Shown here: piece after piece, positions 7,579-15,579 of the stretch
How positions within the stretch are numbered: position 1 is the stretch's first letter
Layout of the letters: each line of letters opens with the position of its first letter
Assembly: GCA_028293265.1 (NCBI GenBank)
Contig: JAQGPB010000382.1
Span: 1 to 20,364 of the forward strand
Direction: 5' to 3'
Source: Pedosphaera sp.
GTDB taxonomy: Bacteria; Verrucomicrobiota; Verrucomicrobiae; Limisphaerales; Pedosphaeraceae
Length of the DNA: 20,364 nt
Position numbers and translations under genes: made by a program
Notes under the pieces: model-generated
Database searches by the model: none
Seen by the model: only the letters and a program-made list of their open reading frames with translations
Told to the model about the DNA's origin: nothing

Positions 7579-7607
7579 TTGACGACCTTCGGTGCAATAG
7601 CTATACA
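7579..7607 (+). promoter_or_regulatory. Sigma-70 type promoter of lexA
   Basis: TTGACG at 7579-7584, exactly 17 bases, then TATACA at 7602-7607. Both hexamers are near consensus with ideal spacing. Transcription would start at about 7614, only about five bases before the ATG at 7619, so the message would be nearly leaderless, in line with the absence of a Shine-Dalgarno sequence there. Confidence 0.75.
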
Positions 7608-7616
7608 TCCGTATAG
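7601..7616. promoter_or_regulatory. Candidate LexA operator, perfect 6-4-6 palindrome
   Basis: CTATAC-ATCC-GTATAG is a perfect inverted repeat with 6-base arms and a 4-base centre. It covers the -10 hexamer and ends two bases before the lexA ATG, the expected place for autorepression. The arms differ from the published verrucomicrobial LexA motif TGTTC-N4-GAACA but the N4 centre is the same. No second copy is evident before the downstream polymerase gene, consistent with a single operon. Confidence 0.7.
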
Positions 7617-7618
7617 TC

Positions 7619-8239
7619 ATGCAAGAATTAACCCGGCGACAGCAACAGGTGTTGGATTTTATCCAGCGCACGCAGCAGACGGAAGGGATTGCGCCCACGT
7701 TCCGCGAAATTGGCCGTCACTTTGGCTTTCGCAGTCCACGTGCCTCCTCCGAGCATGTGGCCGCATTGCGCAAAAAAGGTTTCCTGGCCGGCGAACCGGG
7801 CCTGGCGCGGTCATTGCGGGCGGTTTCACCCTTGGAACGGTTTCGCAAGCGGGTGGTGGACATTCCCCTCTTTGGTTCCATTCCAGCGGGCTTTGCTGAG
7901 AGGAAGGAACAAGAAGCGAAAGGCTGTGTTTCCGTGGACATTGCCACATTGGGCATCAAACCATCGTCCCGCACGTTCGCCCTGGAAGTGCGTGGCGACT
8001 CCATGATCGGCAAATACATCATTGACGGTGACGTGGTGGTGGTGGAACACGGCCAGACCCCGCGCGATGGCGACGTGGTCGCGGCCTTGATTGATGGCGA
8101 CAGCACGCTCAAAACGTTCGTTGCCAACCAAGGCAAACCGCATCTTCGGGCCGAAAATCCGAAATATCCGAAGCTCATACCAGCCGCCGAGCTTGTGATT
8201 CAAGGGGTCATGGTGGCGCTGATCCGCAAACGCAAGTGA
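7619..8239 (+). CDS. lexA: LexA-type SOS repressor
   Basis: A 206-residue repressor with full LexA layout. The N-terminal winged helix-turn-helix (about residues 5-70) contains T-x-R-E-I-G-R-H-F-G-F-R-S-P followed by E-H-V-A-A-L-R-K-K-G-F-L. The autoprotease part has the Ala-Gly cleavage site at A90-G91 (in S-I-P-A-G), the catalytic serine S128 in R-G-D-S-M and the catalytic lysine K165 in S-T-L-K. RecA-stimulated self-cleavage after DNA damage would lift repression. The ATG at 7619 lies directly after the palindrome and lacks a Shine-Dalgarno sequence. The gene is 10 bases before the fused polymerase gene, which it most likely controls through the shared promoter. It may be a second LexA dedicated to this cassette rather than the cell's main LexA; the window cannot decide. 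Confidence 0.95.
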   Translation: MQELTRRQQQVLDFIQRTQQTEGIAPTFREIGRHFGFRSPRASSEHVAALRKKGFLAGEPGLARSLRAVSPLERFRKRVVDIPLFGSIPAGFAERKEQEAKGCVSVDIATLGIKPSSRTFALEVRGDSMIGKYIIDGDVVVVEHGQTPRDGDVVAALIDGDSTLKTFVANQGKPHLRAENPKYPKLIPAAELVIQGVMVALIRKRK

Positions 8240-8249
8240 CAGGGTTGCC

Positions 8250-11200
8250 ATGCCCAAAGCCATCGTCCATCTGGACGCGGACGCTTTCTTCGCTTCGGTC
8301 GAGCAGGCGGCAGACAGTCGGCTGCGCGGCAAGCCCATTGCCGTGGGCGGTGAAAAGCGTGGCATCATTGCGTCGGCCTCCTATGAAGCCCGTAAGTTTG
8401 GCGTTTACACGCCGATGCCCACCGTGCGGGCACGCAAACTCTGCCCCAAACTGATCGTCCTGCCGGGGGATTACGACCGCTATGAGCACTTTTCCAAATG
8501 GATGTTCAGCTACGCCTACGACTTCACCCCGGAGGTGGAGCAGACTTCCATTGACGAAGGTTATTTTGATTTAAGCGGCACGCGGAAAGCGCCAGCGGAG
8601 ATCGCGCTCACCATCCGCAAGGCCATCGGCCAATCGCTCAAAATCTCTGTCAGCGAGGGCATTGCTGTGAACAAGCTGGTCAGCCAGATTGCCTCCAAGC
8701 TCCACAAACCTGCTGCCTTCTTTGAAGTCCCGCCCGGCGGGGAAATTCCTTTTCTCCATCCCCTGCCAAACAAATGGCTGCCGGGCATCGGTCCCAAAAC
8801 CGCCGTGCGGCTGAATGCCGCCGGGCTGGCCCGCATCGGCCAGATTGCCGGCACTCCCCTGGACCTGCTGCACATCCTGATGGGGAACATGGCCCGGACC
8901 CTGCGCGAGCAGGCCAACGGCATTGACGAACGCCCCTTGGTGCCCGCCCGCGAACCGCAGAAATCTTTCGGCCAGCAGGAGACTTTTGGGCGCGACTTGA
9001 CCGACGAGGAATACATTGAAGCCACATTGCGGCGCATGGCGGACAACCTCTTTGCCAAGGTGCGGGAGGAAGGCCGCAGCGTCCGCACCCTCACGGTCAA
9101 GGTGCGTTACAACGACATGGGTGAGGACCAGAGCAGCGAAAGTCTGGCGGAGCCAACCGATTTGGAAACAGACGTGTATGGACGGTTGCACAATCTTTTG
9201 CGGACGGCTTGGAAACGGCGGGTGAGCTTGCGGCTGGTGTCGCTGAAACTCTCCAATGTCTATGACGGACGCTTTCGGAGCGAACTGGCGTTGGACATGC
9301 CCGCGCAACGGCAAGATGCCCGTCAGCGGCTGGCGCTGGTGGTGGATGGGCTGCGCCGAACACAGGGACATTCTGTGATTCTGCGCGGGCATGATTTCCG
9401 GTTGCGCGCCGCGTCGCATGAGGTTGTGGCCATCGCCATTCCGGTCGCCACGCGCTCCCCGGTTGTCTCCAAGCAAATCACCCCTGCCAAATCTGCCACC
9501 GCTTATATTCCCTTGCGCGTCCACAGTCATTTCTCGTTCTTGAATTCAACGCTTTCACCCTCCGCGATTGTGGAACTGGCGAAACAGCACGGCATGACTG
9601 CCGTGGCGCTCACCGACACCGGCAACCTGCATGGCGCGGTGGAATTCGTGTTGGCGGCAAAGCAGGCGGGCATCAAACCAATCCTGGGCGTGGAGATCAA
9701 TTTGGATGGCAAGCCCCTGCTGCTGTATGTCGAATCAGCGCCGGGCCACCGCAACCTTAACCGCCTTCTTTCCCGCCACGCTGAATTGGTGGCAACCGAT
9801 GGCGACGAAATCTCAGTTGCCAACCAACAACGCGGTCCATTCCGCAGGCAGGAACTCCACGGGTTCACGGACGGACTGCTCGCCGTCAGCGAGGACCCGC
9901 ACTTGGCGGAATTGTTTCCAGGTCGGTTTTACAACCTGGTCACAAGTCCAAAGACAATCGCGAAATTTCAGAATGTGGCGTGCCCGGCGATCCGCTATGC
10001 CACGCAGAGCGACCGTCAAAAATTCGACATCGTGCAAAGCATCCGCACCCTAACTCTGTTGCAGGAAGAACACCCCGACAAACGGCGCGGCGGGAAGTTT
10101 CATTTCCGCACGCCGGCAGAAATGGCGGGGGCGTGCAAGGATCACCCGGAGTGGTTGGAGCACACCAGTGAAATTGCCCAGCGGTGCAACTTTGACCTGC
10201 CCTTTGGCAAGCCGCAGTTCCCGGCCTTTGCGACGCCGGACGGCTCGCAGCCGAGTGATTATCTACGCCGTCTGGTCATGGGGGGACTGCACCAGCGTTA
10301 TGGCTCGCGTGCCGATAAATTCCGTCCGCAGGTGATGGAGGAGCTTGGCATTATCAGCGACGTGGGCTACGAGGAATATTTCCTCATCACTTGGGACTTT
10401 TTGCAGGAATGCAAGAAGCGCGGCATTGACTGGATCACACGCGGGAGTGCGGCGGACTCGCTGGTTTGCTACTGCCTGGGCATCAGCGGGGTTTGCCCGA
10501 TCCGCTTTGACCTCTACTTCCGGCGTTTCCTTAACAAGGACCGGATGGCGCTCAACAAGCTGCCAGACATTGACATTGATTTTGCCCATGATCTCAAAGA
10601 CGAGGTGGTGAAGCTCATTTTCGAGAAATATGGCCGCGAACACTGCGCGGTGGTGGGCGGCTTTTCCACCTTCCAGGCGAAAAGTGCGTTCGCGGAAGTG
10701 GCCAAGGTGCTGGGGGTCGCGGAACGCGAGGTGCGCAAATTCACCGATCATTTTCCGTGGAGCTTCGGCGGTGGTTGGCTGCCGGCTGAACCTACGCCCA
10801 GCGGTGGCGGCAAATTGATTGAGATCCTCCGGGCCAGTCCTGAAAACCGCGACCTGCCGCTGGACGAGGAACCCTACCGGACGGCCCTGCAAATGGCCGA
10901 GTTTCTAAACGGCGTGCCGCGTTACCCCAAGATGCACCCCTGTGGCCTCGTGCTATCTCGCCAGCCGATGCATGAATTAACTCCCACCTTCATCGCCAAC
11001 AAGGGTTACGCCACCACCCATTTTGACATGGACGCCGTGGAAACCCTCGGTCTGGTGAAGATGGACATACTGGCTCAGGGCGGTCTGGCCGCCATGCGCG
11101 ATGTCAAACAGGCCCTTTCGGCGCGTGGCACCCCAATAGACTTGGAAAGCCTTGAACCGTGGCAGGACCCGCAGGTTTGGGACATGATTGCTGGCGGCGG

Positions 11201-12566
11201 AGCGCGGGCGGTGCATCACATTGAATCGCCCGCCATGACGAGCCTCTGCCGCATGTGCCAGGTGAGCGAGATTGACGGCTTGGTTGCCATCGTCTCGGTG
11301 ATCCGTCCCGGCGCAGCCAATGAAGGCAAGAAGCTCGCCTTCACTCGGCGCTATCAGGGCTTGGAGCCGGTGACATATCCACATCCCTCGTTGGAAAAGT
11401 GTCTGCGGAGCACTTATGGGCTGGTGGTCTATGAGGAGCACATTTTGCAAATCAGCGAAGCGTTTGCCGGGCTTGATCCCGGTCGGGCAGACGTGCTGCG
11501 CCGGGCGCTCAACAAACAAAACCATCCCCTGATTGAAAAAATCTGCGGCGAGTTTTTCGAGTCCGCGCTGGCACGCGGCCACTCTGCCGAAAAGACCGCC
11601 GAAGTGTGGGGCTTGGTCACGGGTTTTGCTGGTTACGCATTTTGCAAAGCCCATTCGACCGCCTACGGCGTCGAGGCGTATCAATCGGCGTGGCTTAAAC
11701 GGTATCACCCGGTCGAGTTCATGGCGGCGGTGCTTTCCAACGGCAAGGGGTTTTACCACCCCATTGTCTATGTCCTCGAATGCCATCGCCTGGGGATCAC
11801 ACTTCTGCCGCCTTCAATCAACCAACCCGGTCCGATGTTTCAACCGGCGGGAAAATCCATCCGGGTGCCGGTGCGCTATGTCAAAGGACTCGCGGAAAGC
11901 ACCAATGAACGGCTTTTAACCGAGCACAACCGGGAGCCATTTGCATCCTTGGCCGACTTTTACCGGCGTGTTGCACCCTCACCAGAGGAGATGGAATCGC
12001 TGTTGCGGGTGGGTGCCTTTGATGAATTTGGCAGGCCGCGCACGGCGCAGTTTTGGGAAAGCCAGTTTTTGCGACGCACCTTTGGCGCGGCGGGTGGTGG
12101 CTTGCAAGGCTTGCTCTTGCCGCCGCCCGGCTTGGACCGCCTGCCCGAAGTGCCGTTACAGGAACCCACCCGGCGCGAACGGTTGGAATCCGAAAACGAA
12201 CTGCTTGGTTTTCCCGCCAGCGGCCATCCGCTGGAATTGCACGATGACGTTGCCTGGGACACCTATTGTCCGGTGTCGCGCTTGGCCGAGCATGTGGGGG
12301 AGGAAGTGGTGACGTGCGGACTGGTCGTGGAACAGCGAACTCATCATCAAATCACGGGCGAACCGATGAAGTTCCTGACCCTGGCCGACTGGACCGGCAT
12401 GGTGGAAACGGAACTGTTTGCGGCCACGTATCGCAGCTACGGCCTTGCGACGGTGCGCTATCCCGTTTTGGAAATTGCCGCCAAGGTCGAGCCGTTCGAG
12501 AATGGTCGCGGTTTTTCGCTGCGGGTGCATCGGGCGGGCAAACCACGGACGATTCCGTCCGAATGA
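8250..12566 (+). CDS. Fused translesion polymerase: Y-family DinB joined to C-family DnaE
   Basis: One uninterrupted 1438-residue frame. Residues 1-395 form a complete Y-family polymerase: metal ligands D9 (L-D-A-D-A-F-F) and D102-E103 (S-I-D-E-G-Y-F-D), steric-gate F14, and little finger ending near H-S-V-I-L-R-G. A linker of about 25 residues follows. From Y419 a DnaE-type polymerase begins with a PHP domain (V-H-S-H-F-S-F-L, then A-L-T-D-T-G-N-L-H-G), the palm with P-D-I-D-I-D (D773, D775) and the third aspartate D939 in V-K-M-D-I-L, helix-hairpin parts, and a C-terminal OB fold near residues 1345-1400. The DnaE half lacks a long tau-binding tail, as in DnaE2/ImuC. The usual clamp-binding peptide after the DinB little finger is replaced by E-L-A-L-D (345-349). 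An AGGG five bases before the ATG is the ribosome binding site. Role inferred: SOS-induced lesion bypass and mutagenesis under LexA. Confidence 0.93.
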   Translation: MPKAIVHLDADAFFASVEQAADSRLRGKPIAVGGEKRGIIASASYEARKFGVYTPMPTVRARKLCPKLIVLPGDYDRYEHFSKWMFSYAYDFTPEVEQTSIDEGYFDLSGTRKAPAEIALTIRKAIGQSLKISVSEGIAVNKLVSQIASKLHKPAAFFEVPPGGEIPFLHPLPNKWLPGIGPKTAVRLNAAGLARIGQIAGTPLDLLHILMGNMARTLREQANGIDERPLVPAREPQKSFGQQETFGRDLTDEEYIEATLRRMADNLFAKVREEGRSVRTLTVKVRYNDMGEDQSSESLAEPTDLETDVYGRLHNLLRTAWKRRVSLRLVSLKLSNVYDGRFRSELALDMPAQRQDARQRLALVVDGLRRTQGHSVILRGHDFRLRAASHEVVAIAIPVATRSPVVSKQITPAKSATAYIPLRVHSHFSFLNSTLSPSAIVELAKQHGMTAVALTDTGNLHGAVEFVLAAKQAGIKPILGVEINLDGKPLLLYVESAPGHRNLNRLLSRHAELVATDGDEISVANQQRGPFRRQELHGFTDGLLAVSEDPHLAELFPGRFYNLVTSPKTIAKFQNVACPAIRYATQSDRQKFDIVQSIRTLTLLQEEHPDKRRGGKFHFRTPAEMAGACKDHPEWLEHTSEIAQRCNFDLPFGKPQFPAFATPDGSQPSDYLRRLVMGGLHQRYGSRADKFRPQVMEELGIISDVGYEEYFLITWDFLQECKKRGIDWITRGSAADSLVCYCLGISGVCPIRFDLYFRRFLNKDRMALNKLPDIDIDFAHDLKDEVVKLIFEKYGREHCAVVGGFSTFQAKSAFAEVAKVLGVAEREVRKFTDHFPWSFGGGWLPAEPTPSGGGKLIEILRASPENRDLPLDEEPYRTALQMAEFLNGVPRYPKMHPCGLVLSRQPMHELTPTFIANKGYATTHFDMDAVETLGLVKMDILAQGGLAAMRDVKQALSARGTPIDLESLEPWQDPQVWDMIAGGGARAVHHIESPAMTSLCRMCQVSEIDGLVAIVSVIRPGAANEGKKLAFTRRYQGLEPVTYPHPSLEKCLRSTYGLVVYEEHILQISEAFAGLDPGRADVLRRALNKQNHPLIEKICGEFFESALARGHSAEKTAEVWGLVTGFAGYAFCKAHSTAYGVEAYQSAWLKRYHPVEFMAAVLSNGKGFYHPIVYVLECHRLGITLLPPSINQPGPMFQPAGKSIRVPVRYVKGLAESTNERLLTEHNREPFASLADFYRRVAPSPEEMESLLRVGAFDEFGRPRTAQFWESQFLRRTFGAAGGGLQGLLLPPPGLDRLPEVPLQEPTRRERLESENELLGFPASGHPLELHDDVAWDTYCPVSRLAEHVGEEVVTCGLVVEQRTHHQITGEPMKFLTLADWTGMVETELFAATYRSYGLATVRYPVLEIAAKVEPFENGRGFSLRVHRAGKPRTIPSE

Positions 12567-12594
12567 AGCAGTCACCCGAAGGCAACTGCTTCAT
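12563..12594. repeat. Perfect 9-base inverted repeat at the polymerase stop / small ORF start
   Basis: ATGAAGCAG at 12563-12571 and CTGCTTCAT at 12586-12594 are exact reverse complements separated by 14 bases. In RNA this would be a stable hairpin that sequesters both the polymerase stop and the start of the 34-codon ORF. It is not followed by a T-run, so it is not the terminator. Confidence 0.7.
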
Positions 12595-12667
12595 CATCCA
12601 GCTTGAAACCGTCCCGCTGGACGGACGCATCACTTTACAAGAATCGCTTCAGAAAAGGACCAAATAA
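12563..12667 (+). CDS. Small 34-residue ORF translationally coupled to the fused polymerase
   Basis: The ATG at 12563 overlaps the polymerase stop in an ATGA tetranucleotide, and the frame closes with TAA at 12665-12667, 20 bases before the terminator stem, so the ORF fills the end of the operon. The product starts M-K-Q-S-P-E-G-N-C-F-I-I-Q-L and is mixed hydrophobic and charged, with no membrane helix. I do not recognise it. ATGA overlap and position argue for translation by re-initiation; the short length and absence of known relatives argue against certainty. A 9-base inverted repeat begins at its start codon. Confidence 0.45.
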   Translation: MKQSPEGNCFIIQLETVPLDGRITLQESLQKRTK

Positions 12668-12687
12668 CCAACTTGGTCATTCAACCG

Positions 12688-12717
12688 GCTGGCGGCGAAA
12701 CCCAGCCAGCTTTTTTT
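12688..12717 (+). terminator. Intrinsic terminator of the lexA-polymerase operon
   Basis: GCTGGC at 12688-12693 pairs with GCCAGC at 12705-12710 and is followed at once by seven T (12711-12717). An alternative register, GGCTGG with CCAGCC, is also possible. The position after the small ORF and before the next gene fits the end of the SOS operon. Confidence 0.85.
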
Positions 12718-12795
12718 CTCTCTCTTCCAATCGTGACAAGCCCACAGCGATCCTGATACCCTTGCAGTGGATAAGTTCCATCATTTTAACAACAT

Positions 12796-15579
12796 ATGCT
12801 TGGGTTGTCATTGCGAGGCGAGTTTCGGGGGCAACATTTGCCCTCGACGGCCATTTCACTCATCGAGCCGGACGGCACCGGCGCAACGCAAGTCGCCGCC
12901 GAACGCATTCTCGCCATTACATATCCGACGGGCGACATTCAGACTGCGCTCCGGGCGTTTCATGGTGCGCGCCCGCCGCGCCCGCTGGTATTGCAGGGGT
13001 CGCGTGGCAAGGGCAAGTCGCATTTGCTCGCTTTGCTGCATCATGCCATCGCCTCACCGCAGCAGGTGGAAAATTGGGCGAATGATTGGGCCTCACGCGC
13101 CGGCATCAGCACGTTACAAAATCTCCAGCTTCCGCGTGGCTTCCTGCCCATTTCGGAACCAGTCCACCATGGCGAGTTCAAATTCCTTTGGGATTTCATC
13201 TTCGCCCGCCACCCGCACGGCCAGCGTTTTCTCGGTCAATTTCAGGCGTCCGGCGAACTTTTCCCCCGCAAATCTGTTTTGGAGGAAATGTTTCAATTGC
13301 AGCCGACCGCGCTGCTGCTCGACGAATTTCAAAAATGGTTCGACAGCCTTTATGACGAAAACGGCGCAGCGGGCACCAAATGGCGCACGAACGCCGAGCG
13401 ATTCGTTCAAATTCTGTCCGAGATCGCTTGCGAACGGCCCGACCGCCTCATTTTTGTTATCTCTGTCCTCGACAACCAAACTGAGGCTTTTCGCCAGATT
13501 CGCCGCCACCACCCCACAATTGTCAATTTCGAGGGGGCTGCGGCGAACGACGACCGCCGAAAGATGGTCCTGCATCGCCTGTTTGAAAATCGCGACCAGA
13601 TTCCCGAAGCAAACATCCAGAACCTAGTCAGCGCCTACGGCAACGAACGCTTCCGTTTGCTTTTTGCAAGTCTGCCCGAAGCCGAGCGACCGCGCATCGT
13701 GCGCGAAGTCGTCGCCAGTTGGCCCTTTGCGCCCGAACTGCTTTCGTTGCTTAACGATCAAATTCTAGTTTCCACCGCCGCCCAGGACGAACGCGACATC
13801 ATCAAGATTCTCACGCTCATCTTTCGCACGCGCGGAGAGTCCGGGCCCATTATCACGCCCGCAGATTTTTTCGTGGACGAACAGGGCGACATTGGTAGCG
13901 TTCAAACCCTGCTGGATTCTATTGCCTCTACCGACCTTCAGGCACAGTTGCGCGATGTTGCTATCCGCAATTTAGCCGATGTCCAAGCCCTCACTCCGCC
14001 TGTCCCCGAGGCGCGCGAACTCGTAAGCTCAATATGGCTTCGCTCACTCTCACCGCACAACACCAAAGGCGGCACACGCGAGCAATTGCATCTCGACATC
14101 ACGCGCTCCATCGCGATTGATGACAATGCGTTTCAAGGCACACTTAATACCATCCTCAGCAATTGTTTCAAAATCCACGGTGAGAACAACGCCGACGGGC
14201 GGCTCTATTTCGATCTTGAGGACAATCCCCGCGCCAAGGTCCGCTCCGTTGCTCGCAACGACCGGCTTTGGGATGTTAATGTCGCCGACGCGAATCAGCC
14301 AAACCGCTATCCCGGCAAGGACGTGGAATTTCTCCGCGAAAAAATCCGCCATATGCTTGCTAGTGACACTGCCGCACCGACCAGTGAAATCATTGTTCTC
14401 GGCCCGGGCTGGCAAAATGAGCCGTGGCAAAGCGTTTCTGATTTGCTGCAACCCGCACGTTGGGAAAAACCTGTTCTCATCGTGCTGCCTGCCCCCGTCG
14501 CGTTTGATACCCAACGTCATGCCGCCGCGCTCGCCTCGTGGCTCGTCGCCAATGTCCCGGCTCGCCGGAACACGTTGCGTTTCCTCGTTCCGAAGCCCGG
14601 CACGACGCCATTGTTCGACGACGCCGAACTCATTTTTCAAGCACGCTGCGGCCATCTCACACAGCGTGCTTGGAGCACCGAGCCTCGATACTACAATCTC
14701 CGCACTGAATTTGACCGCCCGATAACAGTGTCGCTCAAAACACGTTTTGACCGTTTCGCCATCTTGCGCCGCTGGGATTTCCAGAGTCCCGGCCAGTGTG
14801 TTTTTGACCTTGAACCTGTCACCGAGCTTGCCACGTCACTGCCCAAGACCATCGAAGACAAAATCAAAGCCGACATTTACGACGCCACGGAATTTGAGAG
14901 TTTTGTTTTGCAGTTCATTTTGCAACCGCGAACTGTCGGGGAACTGTTCCGCGAACTCGCCGAACCACCCACCGTTCCGGCTCGTGATGCCATTCCGTTT
15001 TTAGGCGACACGCAGACTTATGAGGAATTGCTTCGCCTCGCAGCGCGTGGCCGAATCGCGGTGAATGTCAACAATACTTGGTTCACTCGCAGCCACGACG
15101 ACGAGGACGATGAAGCCGCCTATCGTCGCATCAAGAACCGGGCCTATCGTTCCGGGCCGGAACAGCGTTCCGCGCAGATTGGCCTGCCGTCCGTCGCAGG
15201 GGGCGGCGCGGTTGCGGGCACGACACCACCGCCAGTGCAACCCGCCACGACTCCGGGCGGGCAAGCGCCCACCCCGGCCACGCCGGGGCAAACGCCGGCC
15301 ACAGCGAACGGCGTCCAGACTTCGGGCCAAACCAATTTGCCGCTGCCGCCGGTGCCAGTAACGCGGCGCACAGATTCAGAATCGAATACCATTTCGCTCA
15401 TCGGCCAGCTTGAGCTTTGGGGTGTTACGCCCGACAAGATGCTCACCTCTGCCAAAGTTGAGTTCACTAATCTTACCGCGCAGCAATTACGGCGAATCCT
15501 CCAACAAATTCCTTCAGCCCATCGGGCCAACTTGGAAGTCAGTTACCAGCAGCAGCAAACGCCACCACCCGCGCCATGA
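12796..15579 (+). CDS. Large P-loop ATPase of a BREX/PGL-like locus
   Basis: A 927-residue ATPase. Walker A is G-S-R-G-K-G-K-S at residues 68-75 and Walker B is A-L-L-L-D-E-F-Q with D176-E177; a further strand, L-I-F-V-I-S-V-L-D-N, follows near 218-227. This is an AAA+/ASCE-type nucleotide-binding core in the N-terminal third. The middle is a long helical region without motifs I can name. A proline/glycine/threonine-rich linker lies at about 797-862, then a compact C-terminal segment and a Q-rich end. By neighbourhood with a PglZ-like gene it occupies the place of BrxC/PglY, the ATPase of BREX systems, though it is shorter than those and sequence relationship cannot be judged here. The start ATG has only a weak promoter-like pair before it (TTGCAG at 12762, TTTAAC at 12785) and no ribosome binding site. 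The stop overlaps the next start as ATGA. Confidence 0.85.
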   Translation: MLGLSLRGEFRGQHLPSTAISLIEPDGTGATQVAAERILAITYPTGDIQTALRAFHGARPPRPLVLQGSRGKGKSHLLALLHHAIASPQQVENWANDWASRAGISTLQNLQLPRGFLPISEPVHHGEFKFLWDFIFARHPHGQRFLGQFQASGELFPRKSVLEEMFQLQPTALLLDEFQKWFDSLYDENGAAGTKWRTNAERFVQILSEIACERPDRLIFVISVLDNQTEAFRQIRRHHPTIVNFEGAAANDDRRKMVLHRLFENRDQIPEANIQNLVSAYGNERFRLLFASLPEAERPRIVREVVASWPFAPELLSLLNDQILVSTAAQDERDIIKILTLIFRTRGESGPIITPADFFVDEQGDIGSVQTLLDSIASTDLQAQLRDVAIRNLADVQALTPPVPEARELVSSIWLRSLSPHNTKGGTREQLHLDITRSIAIDDNAFQGTLNTILSNCFKIHGENNADGRLYFDLEDNPRAKVRSVARNDRLWDVNVADANQPNRYPGKDVEFLREKIRHMLASDTAAPTSEIIVLGPGWQNEPWQSVSDLLQPARWEKPVLIVLPAPVAFDTQRHAAALASWLVANVPARRNTLRFLVPKPGTTPLFDDAELIFQARCGHLTQRAWSTEPRYYNLRTEFDRPITVSLKTRFDRFAILRRWDFQSPGQCVFDLEPVTELATSLPKTIEDKIKADIYDATEFESFVLQFILQPRTVGELFRELAEPPTVPARDAIPFLGDTQTYEELLRLAARGRIAVNVNNTWFTRSHDDEDDEAAYRRIKNRAYRSGPEQRSAQIGLPSVAGGGAVAGTTPPPVQPATTPGGQAPTPATPGQTPATANGVQTSGQTNLPLPPVPVTRRTDSESNTISLIGQLELWGVTPDKMLTSAKVEFTNLTAQQLRRILQQIPSAHRANLEVSYQQQQTPPPAP

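Noticed and set aside
7508..7597. TTG-started extension of the phosphoribosyltransferase-like protein
   Set aside because: No ribosome binding site, S/R-rich non-conserved translation, and it would run to within a few bases of the lexA operator.
8571..9530. 319-codon minus-strand open frame inside the polymerase gene
   Set aside because: It lies opposite the DinB half, whose catalytic motifs are intact; the translation is a shadow.
10977..11786. 269-codon minus-strand open frame inside the polymerase gene
   Set aside because: It lies opposite the DnaE half and shows no family resemblance.
12762..12790. Promoter for the ATPase operon (TTGCAG-17-TTTAAC)
   Set aside because: Spacing is right but both hexamers are poor; not strong enough to list as a feature.
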